In this document: positions 28,285-37,551 of the stretch, one piece after another | Layout of the letters: every line of letters starts with the position of its first letter | How positions within the stretch are numbered: position 1 is the first letter of the stretch | Origin: Pradoshia sp. D12 | GTDB taxonomy: Bacteria; Bacillota; Bacilli; Bacillales; Pradoshiaceae | Length of the DNA stretch: 64,000 nucleotides | Assembly (NCBI RefSeq): GCF_008935075.1 | Contig: NZ_CP044545.1 | Location: forward strand, 2,383,501-2,447,500 | Direction of reading: 5' to 3' | Notes under the pieces: generated by a model | Databases searched by the model: none | Seen by the model: only the letters and a program-made list of their open reading frames with translations | What the model was told of the DNA's origin: nothing | Program-made: the position numbers and the translations under genes

Positions 28285-29424
28285 TTATTTTTTTAAATTC
28301 TTTAACTGCTCTCCAATCATTTCACCTAATTGGAAGCCTCTTGTTTCTTCAGGGAGTTCATAGTTATCCATTTCAGCAGCTGGATTTTCTTGCAATTCTT
28401 TAATACTTAGAGATAATCTGTGCTCATCCTCATTCACGTCAAGCACTTTAACTTTAATAACATCTCCCTCAGACATAACCTCATGAGGAGTGCCGATATG
28501 TTTATGTGAAATTTGAGAAATATGCACCAAACCTTCTACACCAGGGAATACTTCCACAAAAGCACCATAGGATACAAGACGTTTAACCGTCCCTTCCAAA
28601 ACACTGCCTTTTTTTGCTTTATCAGTAATATCTGACCAAGGTCCAGGCAGGGTCTCTTTTATGGATAATGAAACTCTTTCAGTATCACGGTCAATAGATA
28701 AAATCTTGACTCGGACGTTGTCTCCCTCTGAGACAACATCTGAAGGTCTGTCCACATGTTCATGAGAAAGCTGAGATACATGAACTAAACCATCAATACC
28801 TCCAATATCAACAAATGCGCCGAAATCAGTTATTCGCTGAACCGTTCCTTCAAGGACTTGGCCAGCCTGTAAAGATTCCAGAACGCCAATTTTTTTCTTT
28901 TCTTTCTCTTCACGCACAACATCTCTGTGTGAAAGGATTAAGCGGTTTTTTTCTTGGTCCAGCTCTACAATCTTAAACGCTAGCTCTTTCCCTTTGTAGT
29001 CAGAGAAATCTTCAACGAAATAATCTTCGACAAGCGAGGCAGGTACAAATCCACGTACTCCCAAGTCAACAACTAGACCGCCTTTTACAACGTCTTTAAC
29101 CTCAGTTTCAATTATTTCACCATTTTCAAATGAAACAACCAGGTCTCCCCACGCTTTTTCTGCATCTACTTTTCTTTTCGATAGAATCAGAGCTTCATCT
29201 TCGACTTTGATAATCTCAAACTCAAGCTCGTCCCCTTCCTTCACCACATCTGAAGCTTTTTCAACGTGCAGACTGGAGAGCTCACTGATAGGGACAATGC
29301 CATCATGCTTACTATTTTCAACTTCAATTACGACTTGTTTTTCTTCAACTTTAGTTACAGTCCCACGCACTCTTTGGCCTACATTAAACTCGGTTACATT
29401 AATATTGTTCATATCCTCTGTCAT
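28285..29424 (-). CDS. ypfD: S1-domain RNA-binding protein YpfD (30S protein S1 homologue)
   Basis: A 379-residue protein with four S1 domains, beginning near residues 15, 100, 187 and 272 (for example VGQRVRGTVTKVEEKQVVIE, GTVQRITDFGAFVDIGGIDG and GTVKRLVSYGAFVEVFPGVE). It is shorter than the six-domain E. coli S1 and, in Bacillus, is not essential for translation as that one is. The conserved tail FQLGEMIGEQLKNLKK is present. It is monocistronic, 141 bases downstream of plsC. Confidence 0.95.
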   Translation of the reverse strand: MTEDMNNINVTEFNVGQRVRGTVTKVEEKQVVIEVENSKHDGIVPISELSSLHVEKASDVVKEGDELEFEIIKVEDEALILSKRKVDAEKAWGDLVVSFENGEIIETEVKDVVKGGLVVDLGVRGFVPASLVEDYFVEDFSDYKGKELAFKIVELDQEKNRLILSHRDVVREEKEKKKIGVLESLQAGQVLEGTVQRITDFGAFVDIGGIDGLVHVSQLSHEHVDRPSDVVSEGDNVRVKILSIDRDTERVSLSIKETLPGPWSDITDKAKKGSVLEGTVKRLVSYGAFVEVFPGVEGLVHISQISHKHIGTPHEVMSEGDVIKVKVLDVNEDEHRLSLSIKELQENPAAEMDNYELPEETRGFQLGEMIGEQLKNLKK

Positions 29425-29565
29425 ATGTACTCCTCCTAACGATCACGGGTTCAATTACCTTTCAATTTATATTTAATACCACTAATCCGCCAGTATTAAA
29501 CAATATTCTAAATAATCTCTTTTTTCTAACTTCTTATAATTTGTACTATTTGTCAAGCAGGATGT

Positions 29566-30147
29566 TTAGCGGTTTTGATCAATCAATTGCTTTATATGAG
29601 CCATTATGACTTTCGTCACTTCCTCAGGGGAGGCTTTTTGACTACGGTATTCTTCCATGTCAATTGGAGGACCGTATATAACTTTTGTTTTAGAAAATGG
29701 TTTATAGGAACCAATCACGGCACAGGGAATAACTTTAGCGTCCGTTCTCAACGCAAAGAAGCCTGCACCCGCAAGACCCTCTCCCAATTCGCCTGTCTTA
29801 CTGCGAGTTCCTTCAGGAAACAGACCTAAGACATGTCCATCTTTTAAAGCACCCAATCCCTTTCGCAAGGCATTCCGGTCACTCATACCTCTTTTAATAG
29901 GAATGGCATGAACACGCGGTAAAATAGTTTTAAGAACAGGTACATTAAACAGTTCTTCTTTAGCGATAAAATGAACATCCCGCGGGCACGTCATCCCTAC
30001 AACTGGCGGGTCTAATTCACTGATATGATTGGAGCATAATAAAACACCGCCTGTCTCAGGAAAATGTTCTCTTCCTGAAACTGAGACACGGTATAAGGGA
30101 GTTAGAGCTATCTTTACTACGCCCCTGGCAAATCTATAAAAGCTCAT
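29566..30147 (-). CDS. plsC: 1-acyl-sn-glycerol-3-phosphate acyltransferase, PlsC type
   Basis: Adds the second acyl chain to make phosphatidic acid. The 193-residue protein has the acyltransferase motifs NHISELDPP (HX4D, ~38-46), IKRG (~84-87), LFPEGTRSK (~110-118) and the downstream VIPCAVIGS (~139-147). The start overlaps the cmk stop by four bases, so the two are co-translated. As I recall, B. subtilis has its plsC elsewhere, while many other Bacillaceae keep a copy next to cmk. Confidence 0.92.
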   Translation of the reverse strand: MSFYRFARGVVKIALTPLYRVSVSGREHFPETGGVLLCSNHISELDPPVVGMTCPRDVHFIAKEELFNVPVLKTILPRVHAIPIKRGMSDRNALRKGLGALKDGHVLGLFPEGTRSKTGELGEGLAGAGFFALRTDAKVIPCAVIGSYKPFSKTKVIYGPPIDMEEYRSQKASPEEVTKVIMAHIKQLIDQNR

Positions 30148-30824
30148 CCATATACTCCTTTCTCATTCGCTATCTTCATAATAGCATCCACCACTTCATC
30201 AATTGAAAGACTTGTTGTATCAAGTTCAATTGCATCTGCTGCTTTTTTCAAAGGAGATACTTCTCTTTCTGAATCAAATTTATCACGGGCCGCAATATCT
30301 TGTTTTAATTGTTCAATATCCGAGTCAAACCCTTTTAAGATATTTTCTTCATGTCTTCTTTTGGCACGCTCATCTACACTTGCAAGCATAAAGATTTTGA
30401 CTTCAGCATTTGGCATAACTTGAGTACCTATATCTCTGCCATCCATTACAACGCCGCCTTGTTCAGACAGGAGCTGTTGTCGTCGAACCATTTCTTCACG
30501 GACCAGTTTATGCTGAGAGACAGCGGAAACATTTTTAGTTACATTCGGCGTTCTTATCTCTTCAGATACAATAACTCCATCAACCAGTACATCTTGTCCT
30601 TGTTCACTATTCTGCAATTTTATATCCGTAGACATTAATAGATCATAAAGAGCTGCTTCGTTATTCGGATCTATTCCATTATTTAATGCCTTATAAGTTA
30701 AAGCCCTGTACATTGCACCTGTATCAATATATATGTATGTTAGCCTTCTAGCAATAATTTTCGCTACTGTGCTTTTACCTGCAGCAGCAGGACCATCAAT
30801 AGCAATCGATAATTTCTTTTTCAT
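30144..30824 (-). CDS. cmk: Cytidylate kinase
   Basis: Phosphorylates CMP and dCMP. The P-loop is [14 protein letters not shown] (residues ~8-21), followed by [32 protein letters not shown] (~97-116) and the lid RAKRRHEE. The ATG at 30824 is chosen: AAGGAGG lies 6 nt upstream, and a GTG seven codons earlier sits across that site. Length 226 aa is normal. It is followed by plsC with a four-base overlap. Confidence 0.96.
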   Translation of the reverse strand: MKKKLSIAIDGPAAAGKSTVAKIIARRLTYIYIDTGAMYRALTYKALNNGIDPNNEAALYDLLMSTDIKLQNSEQGQDVLVDGVIVSEEIRTPNVTKNVSAVSQHKLVREEMVRRQQLLSEQGGVVMDGRDIGTQVMPNAEVKIFMLASVDERAKRRHEENILKGFDSDIEQLKQDIAARDKFDSEREVSPLKKAADAIELDTTSLSIDEVVDAIMKIANEKGVYG

Positions 30825-30912
30825 TTGTTCCTCCTTGTTGTACACAAAAATTAATCATGACTATTTTAACACAGCTTTACAGGATATAAATCAATATGAA
30901 TGTAAAAAAATG

Positions 30913-30935
30913 AGACAAAGTACTTTACTTTGTCT
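30913..30935 (-). terminator. Terminator after ypfA-ypfB
   Basis: AGACAAAGTA / TACTTTGTCT, a perfect 10-bp stem with loop CTT, followed on the minus strand by CATTTTTTTACA. Confidence 0.88.
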
Positions 30936-30952
30936 TTAGAAAACCTAAATAT

Positions 30953-31132
30953 TCATTTATTGGAAATTGCATCCATAATTGCTGTATAATTATTTTCGAT
31001 GACGCCTTCATATCTTGCGAGTGTTTTCCATTTAGTAAAGGTATGTTCACGATGAAAAACAAGCTGAAAAAATAATAAAAATAAAAGTTGAATGATAGCC
31101 ATTTTCTTGATAAATCGCTCTACCGCATTCAT
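30953..31132 (-). CDS. ypfB: Small membrane protein YpfB (DUF5359)
   Basis: A 59-residue protein with one N-terminal transmembrane segment (residues ~8-27) and a short polar tail (VFHREHTFTKWKTLARYEG...). It resembles B. subtilis YpfB, of unknown function. The ATG at 31132 is preceded by AGAGGAGG at a 10-base distance; the TTG at 31141 sits too close to that site. It follows ypfA and precedes a terminator, so ypfA-ypfB look like one transcript. Confidence 0.75.
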   Translation of the reverse strand: MNAVERFIKKMAIIQLLFLLFFQLVFHREHTFTKWKTLARYEGVIENNYTAIMDAISNK

Positions 31133-31181
31133 ATGGAACAATCCTCCTCTTACTTATGAGTTTGTCCATACAGATATGTAT

Positions 31182-31841
31182 TTAATCCCCAAAACCTCTG
31201 TTTCTTTCCTCCAATTGCCTTTCAAAACAATAACGCAGCAAAATTTGCCGTTCTGCTTCAGTGATTTCGGTAAATTCGACAGATACTTTTTTTCTATTAT
31301 TCAAAACTTCGACAATTCTTTTCACTTGTACCTGAATGGGTAGTTCACACACTTCCCTATTTCTCATCTCAAATGTAAACTGCAGTATTAGATTAGTATG
31401 AGTATCAATCTTTAAATTTTGAGGAACAATGATTGCTGCTCCTCCTGCGCTAATATCCGTTGTTAATGCCGTAAAGGGGGGGAATTCATTATTAATGGGC
31501 TGTACATTTACTTTTGTGGACAAGCTTACACGCACATATTCTCTTCGCTGAATTTTTTCCAGATATTCATCACCAGGATAATCTAAAAGCAGCAAAGGTA
31601 TATTTTCCCTTACTCTTCCCTGGATTTCCGTATTAAACAGATAGGTATTTTGATCCTTTCCAACAAATGTTCCCCTGAAATTCGTTCCATTTATAAAGTA
31701 ATCTATTCTGTTCGTATATATATTAACTGGATAATCAATATAAAGAATCCCATCTCTAACATCCATTAACTTGCATCTATATGTTTCAGGCTGATCTAAT
31801 TGGCTCTTCTCAAGTATGATGGTCATTCCGATTGTTAACAT
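31182..31841 (-). CDS. motI: Cyclic-di-GMP-binding PilZ protein YpfA (MotI)
   Basis: A 219-residue protein with an N-terminal YcgR-like domain (residues ~1-90) and a C-terminal PilZ domain. The c-di-GMP motifs are intact: RREYVR near residue 97 (RxxxR) and TDISAGGA near residue 126 ((D/N)xSxxG). In B. subtilis this protein binds c-di-GMP and clutches the flagellar motor. The ATG at 31841 gives the family N-terminus (MLTIGMTIILE); AGAGGGGA is 12 bases upstream, a little far. A longer frame to 31883 is possible. cheR in this window also points to motility. Confidence 0.92.
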   Translation of the reverse strand: MLTIGMTIILEKSQLDQPETYRCKLMDVRDGILYIDYPVNIYTNRIDYFINGTNFRGTFVGKDQNTYLFNTEIQGRVRENIPLLLLDYPGDEYLEKIQRREYVRVSLSTKVNVQPINNEFPPFTALTTDISAGGAAIIVPQNLKIDTHTNLILQFTFEMRNREVCELPIQVQVKRIVEVLNNRKKVSVEFTEITEAERQILLRYCFERQLEERNRGFGD

Positions 31842-31923
31842 AGTTAAACCATTTCCCCTCTGACATGTGTAAGAATATTCCAAAACAAGGACTTATGTAC
31901 TATTATGACAGAAAATACAAAAA

Positions 31924-31953
31924 AAGGAAAAGACCGTTTCCAGCCTTTTCCTT
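31924..31953 (-). terminator. Terminator after sleB-ypeB
   Basis: AAGGAAAAG / CTTTTCCTT (9 bp) with a 12-nt loop, followed on the minus strand by TTTTTTTGT. It lies ten bases past the ypeB stop. Confidence 0.85.
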
Positions 31954-31963
31954 AGATTATTTT

Positions 31964-33325
31964 TTATGAGACATCATCATACACTTTTCTTGCTTCATGC
32001 ATGATTTCTACTTTTTCTTCATGCCCGTTTTCTGCATTAATAAAAATTCGGTAGGTATCATCGCCTACTGTTCCCATAAATTCATAACAGAGTACATCTT
32101 CATATAAATTATTTGTGATAACGGCTAATCTTTTTTCCATAATCATTACTTTTCCACTGATTTGCTTTTCAGCTTCTTTTTCAGTGATAGCCGGTTTATT
32201 AATTTTTCTTTCCTTATCATGATTTTGAAGATAATCGTCTGCTCCCAATCCGATGATATCTCCATTATCTAGTGCTACTTTGATACGGATTGCTTCAGGA
32301 TAGATCCTCACTTGATCTTTAACCGTTACAAACGTATAAACACCAACATTATTATATTGAGTACTTTCAAATAACTCCATATTCTGATAGCCCATGTTAT
32401 TCAGATATTGCCGAGCTTTCTTATATCCATCGTTTAACCCGATCTTAGCATCGGATACTTGACGATCATTAATAATATAAATTGGATGTCCACCTTTTTT
32501 AGTCAAATCGATTCCAATCATATTACCTGTAGAAGCACTCTTCAAATTCACATGATAGAACTCGTATTTTGAACCATCCTTATTTGCAGTTACGCTGACA
32601 GTTTTAGCATTAGAGACACCTGTATATTTTTTTGCCAGTTCAATTGCTTCCTTACGGGTTATTTCTTTTCCGGACAAATTTTTATAATCTATGTTTTTTT
32701 CCTCCACAGATGTAAATGTAGGTCCATATTCACTTTTTTGTCCAATTGACTTTACATTTTTATCTATCGTTTTAAGTCCATCAATAACTTGGTTGTCCCG
32801 TTGGCTGTCCCCCTTCGTATCCGCCAAGGCTGTTTCCACATCCATCCAACGTAAATCATTGTCGCTGATTTTCCTTTGAACACTCCTTAGCTCATCTCTT
32901 ATTTCCGTTGCGTCACTATACAGAGCTTTTAATGTATTATATTCTTCATCAGATAGCGGACTTTTATCTAAATCTCGCACAGATGTCTTATAGGCGAAAT
33001 CACCGATATTTGTTAAAAATTTCTCCGTTTCATGAAATGGCATTAATGTTAGGGGCAAATGACCAACATTATTATGCGCTTCACTTGTTAATCTCCAAAC
33101 CTCAGCCAATGCCGGAGATAGAGAATCCTTTGTATTCATAGCCAATGTCGTCCCGATTTTATCATTTAACACATCAATTTGATAGTTCAGATCATTAAAG
33201 GCACGCTGATAATTATTCTCGGTTTGATTCATGATAGCTATTTTTTCTTGATGATCCTGATATGCCCAGTACGCTGTTCCAACTAAACCGATTAGCAATA
33301 CAGCAATCACGATATTTCTTATCAT
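31964..33325 (-). CDS. ypeB: Germination protein YpeB
   Basis: Partner of SleB, needed to place and hold that cortex lytic enzyme in the dormant spore. The 453-residue protein has an N-terminal membrane anchor (residues ~4-22), a helical region, and C-terminal PepSY-type domains (VRIYPEAIRIKVALDNGDII, KPAITEKEAEKQI, CYEFMGTVGDDTYRIFINAE). The ATG at 33325 follows GAGGTG by 6 bases; the GTG at 33334 lies within that site. It follows sleB by ten bases. Confidence 0.96.
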   Translation of the reverse strand: MIRNIVIAVLLIGLVGTAYWAYQDHQEKIAIMNQTENNYQRAFNDLNYQIDVLNDKIGTTLAMNTKDSLSPALAEVWRLTSEAHNNVGHLPLTLMPFHETEKFLTNIGDFAYKTSVRDLDKSPLSDEEYNTLKALYSDATEIRDELRSVQRKISDNDLRWMDVETALADTKGDSQRDNQVIDGLKTIDKNVKSIGQKSEYGPTFTSVEEKNIDYKNLSGKEITRKEAIELAKKYTGVSNAKTVSVTANKDGSKYEFYHVNLKSASTGNMIGIDLTKKGGHPIYIINDRQVSDAKIGLNDGYKKARQYLNNMGYQNMELFESTQYNNVGVYTFVTVKDQVRIYPEAIRIKVALDNGDIIGLGADDYLQNHDKERKINKPAITEKEAEKQISGKVMIMEKRLAVITNNLYEDVLCYEFMGTVGDDTYRIFINAENGHEEKVEIMHEARKVYDDVS

Positions 33326-33335
33326 TACATTCACC

Positions 33336-34184
33336 TCAGTTGCAGAATATATGCTTGCCGATTTTTTTTATTTGCGGACGACTCCATATCCATGAACTTG
33401 TCGCTGTTTCCGGGTTAAAATAATATTCAGCTTCACCGGTCGGATCCCAACCATTGATAGCATCTATAACTGCGTTTCTTGAACTCTCATTAGGTTCAAG
33501 CCAGATTTGTCCGTCAGCTACCGCAGTAAATGCTCCCGACTGAAATATAACCCCTGAAACTGTATTTGGAAACGATGAACTTTGGACCCTATTCAAAATA
33601 ACCGCAGCAACTGCTACCTGACCCTCGTATGGTTCACCTCTCGCTTCACCATGAACTGCGTTCGCCATTAACTTTATATCACTTTCCGAAAATCCAGCTG
33701 GTATATTTGCAGCTGTACCGGTCGTCTTTGTGGATGTGTTCTTTTTCGCCGTATTTGTTGATTTTGTCGTTTTATTCGATGATGATTTTGGCTTAACTTG
33801 ATGCTCAATTGGAGTTCCCTGATAATAAGTAAACTCATTTCCTGAATTGATTTGTTTTTTCACCCAGGAAGCATTGTAATTAGAGGCGCTAACCAGTTTA
33901 CTTTTAGTCTTTGCTCCACCTAACCCATCAATAGGTAAGCCGAATTGTTCCTGAAAATTACGCAATGCCCAGTATGTTCCCCATCCAAAGACCCCATCTA
34001 TTTTTCCATGATAAAAGCCTATATTTTGAAGACGCGCCTGTAATTCGATGACATCATCTCCGACAGCTCCCCTTTGAATCACTTGATTGGTAAATGCTTC
34101 AGTCTGGATATCAAAAATGGGTGAGAGGAATAAAAAACAACCAATTATTGAAAAGGATACTAACTTCCTTACTAAACCCTTCAT
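33336..34184 (-). CDS. sleB: Spore cortex-lytic enzyme SleB
   Basis: A lytic transglycosylase-type enzyme that breaks cortex peptidoglycan during germination. From the ATG at 34184 it is 282 aa: signal sequence (~1-30), a peptidoglycan-binding domain (VIQRGAVGDDVIELQARLQN to ~100), a Ser/Thr/Lys-rich linker, and a Hydrolase_2 domain with the catalytic glutamate in NAVHGEARGEPYEGQVAVAA (~176-195). AGGAGGG is 6 nt upstream. It forms an operon with ypeB. Confidence 0.97.
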   Translation of the reverse strand: MKGLVRKLVSFSIIGCFLFLSPIFDIQTEAFTNQVIQRGAVGDDVIELQARLQNIGFYHGKIDGVFGWGTYWALRNFQEQFGLPIDGLGGAKTKSKLVSASNYNASWVKKQINSGNEFTYYQGTPIEHQVKPKSSSNKTTKSTNTAKKNTSTKTTGTAANIPAGFSESDIKLMANAVHGEARGEPYEGQVAVAAVILNRVQSSSFPNTVSGVIFQSGAFTAVADGQIWLEPNESSRNAVIDAINGWDPTGEAEYYFNPETATSSWIWSRPQIKKIGKHIFCN

Positions 34185-34219
34185 TTCATGCCCTCCTGTA
34201 GAATTAATGACAGTAAGGG

Positions 34220-34249
34220 TAGTTTTTGCAAACACATATAAAATATTCA
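34220..34249 (-). promoter_or_regulatory. Probable sigma-G promoter of sleB-ypeB
   Basis: The minus strand has TGAATA (34244-34249), a perfect sigma-G -35, and AAAACTA (34220-34226), five of seven matches to CATACTA, 17 bases apart. This fits the known forespore expression of sleB. Confidence 0.55.
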
Positions 34250-34518
34250 GTCCAACATGAAAATCATTTTCAAACTAGAGGATTGATGATTATAAAAATA
34301 AGTTGCATACAAAAGCTTTTTGAGCTGATAGCAGAGAAAAGAAAAGTTGAATGGAGGTAGGGAAAAATCATTTAGGATTGTAGAAGCAGTGGGGTATGAA
34401 GCATATTCTTTGTAACATAATAAGCAACAATTTCAGGATGAATTCATGACCTTTATTTACCCTGGAGGATTAAAGCCGCAGACAACATAAATAGATAAAA
34501 CATCCTTTAAAATAAAAA
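34250..34518. other. Intergenic region between sleB and prsW
   Basis: Beyond the sleB promoter and the prsW terminator I see nothing in this stretch: two purine-rich GGAGG-like patches (near 34354 and 34463) precede no usable reading frame on the plus strand. Confidence 0.4.
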
Positions 34519-34578
34519 AAACAAACCCTAATCAAATCTACTCCTAAAAAGAAGCAGATTTAGATTTAGTGTTTGTTT
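34519..34578 (-). terminator. Terminator after prsW
   Basis: An imperfect long hairpin with outer stem AAACAAAC / GTTTGTTT and partly paired inner arms (CTAA / TTAG region). The A-rich left flank gives a T run on the minus strand. Confidence 0.65.
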
Positions 34579-34603
34579 CTATTTTACTGCAGTTTACAGT
34601 TTA

Positions 34604-35284
34604 TTAAACTGATTCAAATGACTGTTTAAAAGCCTTTTCTGTTAAAATTCTTGCCTTTTTTACTTTCCAAAGTCCGAGACCCCATAGACAGAACATAAAT
34701 GGAATTAAATATACATACCATTTTTCCTGCTCCATCAATATATAGTTAAAGGAACCATGCAAGGCAATCGGAATGAACAAGGCTGTCAGCATATAAGTCA
34801 GCTTTAACCTGGGCTGGGTTTGGAATTTGGCTTTCCCAAAATAAAAGCCCATGATGACCCCAAACAGTCCATGACTTGAAACAGGGAACATCGCTCTTCC
34901 CCATGCATATTCAAGCCCATTCGAAAATAAATAGAGGATATTTTCCAATGTTGCAAACCCCAAAGAAATAGAAACTCCATAAACAATTCCATCATAGGGT
35001 TCATCAAAATCAACATGGCCATAGATCAACCAAAGGAATAAAGCCCACTTAATCAGCTCTTCTACCATTCCCTTTTCAAAGAAGGCATCAGCCCAAACAG
35101 AAAGAAAAAGCCCTTCTGCCTGGATGACATATTGAATAAACATAACAGGTATGACAAATAACGCACCATAGATAAATACTTTAAATACAACTGATACAGG
35201 CTCAGTGTTATATTGATCTTTCAGGTAAAAATAAATTAGCAAGGCTATACCAGGTGCAACGCCCGCTGTTAATATATTTAACAT
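34604..35284 (-). CDS. prsW: Intramembrane protease PrsW
   Basis: The site-1 protease that cleaves the anti-sigma factor RsiW in response to envelope stress in B. subtilis. The 226-residue protein has about seven membrane helices and the glutamate motifs of the family: EELIKW (~72-77), SLGFATLEN (~106-114) and the histidines in SSHGLFGVIMG and ALHGSFNYIL. No rsiW/sigW is in the window, so its substrate cannot be judged here. It is monocistronic. Confidence 0.93.
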   Translation of the reverse strand: MLNILTAGVAPGIALLIYFYLKDQYNTEPVSVVFKVFIYGALFVIPVMFIQYVIQAEGLFLSVWADAFFEKGMVEELIKWALFLWLIYGHVDFDEPYDGIVYGVSISLGFATLENILYLFSNGLEYAWGRAMFPVSSHGLFGVIMGFYFGKAKFQTQPRLKLTYMLTALFIPIALHGSFNYILMEQEKWYVYLIPFMFCLWGLGLWKVKKARILTEKAFKQSFESV

Positions 35285-35392
35285 GGATTACCCTCTCTTT
35301 TTTACTCTTTCGTCCTTTAATCGTAACACGGACGAAAAAAAAAGAAAATCAAGAATTCTCACAGCTTTCATGTGATTAGTGTAATTCGAACC

Positions 35393-36358
35393 CTACAACT
35401 TAAACGCAGCCTTGATATCGACATTACCATTGGATAATAATATGGCCAATTTCAATCTTGCCTTCTTGCTGTCATAATCCTCACCTAGAATCACACCCCT
35501 ATTTTGCAGGTCATGCGCACTGCCGTGGTATCCATAGGCAGGATACACTTTTCCTTCTTCCGCACTTGTACTGATAACAATTGTTATCCCGTTATCCAAA
35601 GCAGATTGGATTGAGTTGACCATTAAAGGTGTTACTTGCCCACGGCCGACTCCTTCTAGCACAATTCCACGTGCGCCGGCATTTACAGCGGCATCAATCA
35701 TAATCCCATCTGCACCTGTATAGCATTTTACGATATCAACGCGCGGTATTTCCGGACCGATTTTGTAAGATTCATTATAGATCGGCTTTTGATAGACGCT
35801 GACTACATCATTATCGATGATTCCAAGATATCCATAACCAAATGATTCAAAGCCCTGGAGATTCGAAGCATGGACTTTTTTCACGTATCTTGCAGAATAT
35901 ATCCGCTCATTAAAGACAACCAAAACTCCGCTATGCTTTAAGTGTTGATTTGCGGCTACATAGATTGAATTCCGTAAATTGGAATATACATCGGTTCCGA
36001 CATCCTGAGGGGAGCGCTGTGAGCCTGTTACCACTATTGGTCTTGGATCTTTAGTTGTTAGATCAAGAAAATAAGCCGTTTCCTCTAACGAATCCGTTCC
36101 ATGAGTGACTACCACTCCACAAACTCCTTCATCCTCCAATTCCTTTTCAATGGCTTCTTTTATTAAAACCATATCTTCGAAACCAATATGCATGGAAGGC
36201 TTTTGCATTAAATCTATAATTTTTATATCGAAACCCTCCGGCAACTGACAGAGTGCTGCTAATTCCTCACCACTCATAGCACCCGAATTCAGAAGTCCTT
36301 TAGAGATTTCTTTACTGGCAATCGTTCCACCAGTCGTAATTAGTGAAATTTTCTTCAT
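35393..36358 (-). CDS. ansA: Asparaginase
   Basis: Hydrolyses asparagine to aspartate and ammonia. Both threonine-containing signatures are present: TTGGTIASK (residues ~8-16) and VVTHGTDSLEETAYFL (~84-99), the latter holding the T-D pair of the second catalytic triad, with a lysine expected in the KCYTGADG region. The 321-residue protein has no signal peptide and is therefore probably cytoplasmic. It resembles bacterial type II enzymes in sequence more than B. subtilis AnsA, so the symbol reflects its position as much as its family. It follows ypdA by 37 bases. Confidence 0.88.
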   Translation of the reverse strand: MKKISLITTGGTIASKEISKGLLNSGAMSGEELAALCQLPEGFDIKIIDLMQKPSMHIGFEDMVLIKEAIEKELEDEGVCGVVVTHGTDSLEETAYFLDLTTKDPRPIVVTGSQRSPQDVGTDVYSNLRNSIYVAANQHLKHSGVLVVFNERIYSARYVKKVHASNLQGFESFGYGYLGIIDNDVVSVYQKPIYNESYKIGPEIPRVDIVKCYTGADGIMIDAAVNAGARGIVLEGVGRGQVTPLMVNSIQSALDNGITIVISTSAEEGKVYPAYGYHGSAHDLQNRGVILGEDYDSKKARLKLAILLSNGNVDIKAAFKL

Positions 36359-36395
36359 TTTACACCTCTTAACAAGTAATCAAGCATTCTTAATG

Positions 36396-37370
36396 CTACT
36401 CCAACCCTTCCTTATCTTTTACCGCATTTGCTATTTGTCCACCATGAAATCTTCCATTCTCAATAAAAATTTCATTAGCATTATTTCCGGCCACAATCAC
36501 ACCAGCCACAAATAGGTTCTCTATGTTTGTTTCCATTGTTTGCTCATCAATCATTGGTTTCCCTGTATCACTTTGTATTTCAACACCTACATTGGTTAGA
36601 AGGCTGTAATCCGGATGGTACCCTGTCATAGCAAAAACAAAATCATTTTGTATTTCGATTATTTGCCCCTCTTTTTCATAAATTACAGTTTGCTCTTTAA
36701 TCTCTTTTACGACTGAATTAAATTCCATTTTGATAATTCCGTTGCGGACATATGATTCAAACTCGGGCAAAATCCAAGGTTTAATGCTTTTTGAATAAAC
36801 ATTTCCCCGATATATGACTGTTACTCTTGCTCCCGCTTTTACAAGCTCTAGCGCAGCATCTACGCTTGAATTTTTGCCACCGATCACAACCACATCCATA
36901 TCGTAGAAAGGATGTCCTTCTTTGAAATAATGGTATACCTTATCCAAATTTTCACCTGGTATATTCATCATATTTGGTTGATCATAATAGCCCGTTGCAA
37001 TGATACAGTATGGTGTTTCATATTCATTTTTGGTTGTTTTTATTCTAAATAATCCATTCTTCTGCTTTTCTATTACTTCCACACATTCATATGTATTTAT
37101 TCTGAGATTCTTCCTCTTCGCTACTTCTCTATAGTATGTTAATGCCTGGAGTCGAATAGGTTTCCGATTTTCAGTAATGAAAGCGACATCCCCAATTTCT
37201 AATTTCTCACTGGTTGAGAAAAAGGTTTGATGTGTTGGGTAATGATAAATCGAATTAACAATATTCCCCTTTTCAATAATCAATGGATTTTTACCAATTT
37301 CCTTTAAACTAATGGAAGCTGACATACCACATGGTCCGCCGCCAATCACAATTGCTTCTTCATAGTGCAT
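36396..37370 (-). CDS. ypdA: Bacilliredoxin reductase YpdA (Bdr)
   Basis: An FAD/NADPH-dependent oxidoreductase that reduces bacilliredoxins in the bacillithiol system. The 324-residue protein has the N-terminal FAD motif AIVIGGGPCGMSASI with the conserved cysteine after GGGP, the NADPH motif VVVIGGKNSSVDAALELV (~168-185) and ATGYYDQPN. The ATG at 37370 has GGAGG 8 nt upstream and matches the family start; 42 upstream codons in frame are rejected. It precedes ansA. Confidence 0.93.
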   Translation of the reverse strand: MHYEEAIVIGGGPCGMSASISLKEIGKNPLIIEKGNIVNSIYHYPTHQTFFSTSEKLEIGDVAFITENRKPIRLQALTYYREVAKRKNLRINTYECVEVIEKQKNGLFRIKTTKNEYETPYCIIATGYYDQPNMMNIPGENLDKVYHYFKEGHPFYDMDVVVIGGKNSSVDAALELVKAGARVTVIYRGNVYSKSIKPWILPEFESYVRNGIIKMEFNSVVKEIKEQTVIYEKEGQIIEIQNDFVFAMTGYHPDYSLLTNVGVEIQSDTGKPMIDEQTMETNIENLFVAGVIVAGNNANEIFIENGRFHGGQIANAVKDKEGLE

Positions 37371-37501
37371 ACTTCTTTCCTCCAAATAACCGTAAACTGG
37401 AATTTCAATTTGTATGTAGTATCTAGTACTTCTCAATGAATATTTAAATAACCCTTTTAGAATAACATTTTTAGAACCTAAACTCATCCACCACATGCAA
37501 A

Positions 37502-37535
37502 AAAGTTTTCTATCTCACGAGGGACAGAAAACTTT
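37502..37535 (-). terminator. Terminator after gudB
   Basis: AAAGTTTTCT / AGAAAACTTT, a perfect 10-bp stem with a 14-nt loop, followed on the minus strand by a T run. It separates gudB from ypdA. Confidence 0.85.
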
Positions 37536-37551
37536 CTTATTGTTTGCAGTA

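Noticed and set aside
37371-37496. N-terminal extension of ypdA
   Set aside because: The 42 extra codons would place a non-conserved segment before the FAD motif; GGAGG precedes the ATG at 37370.
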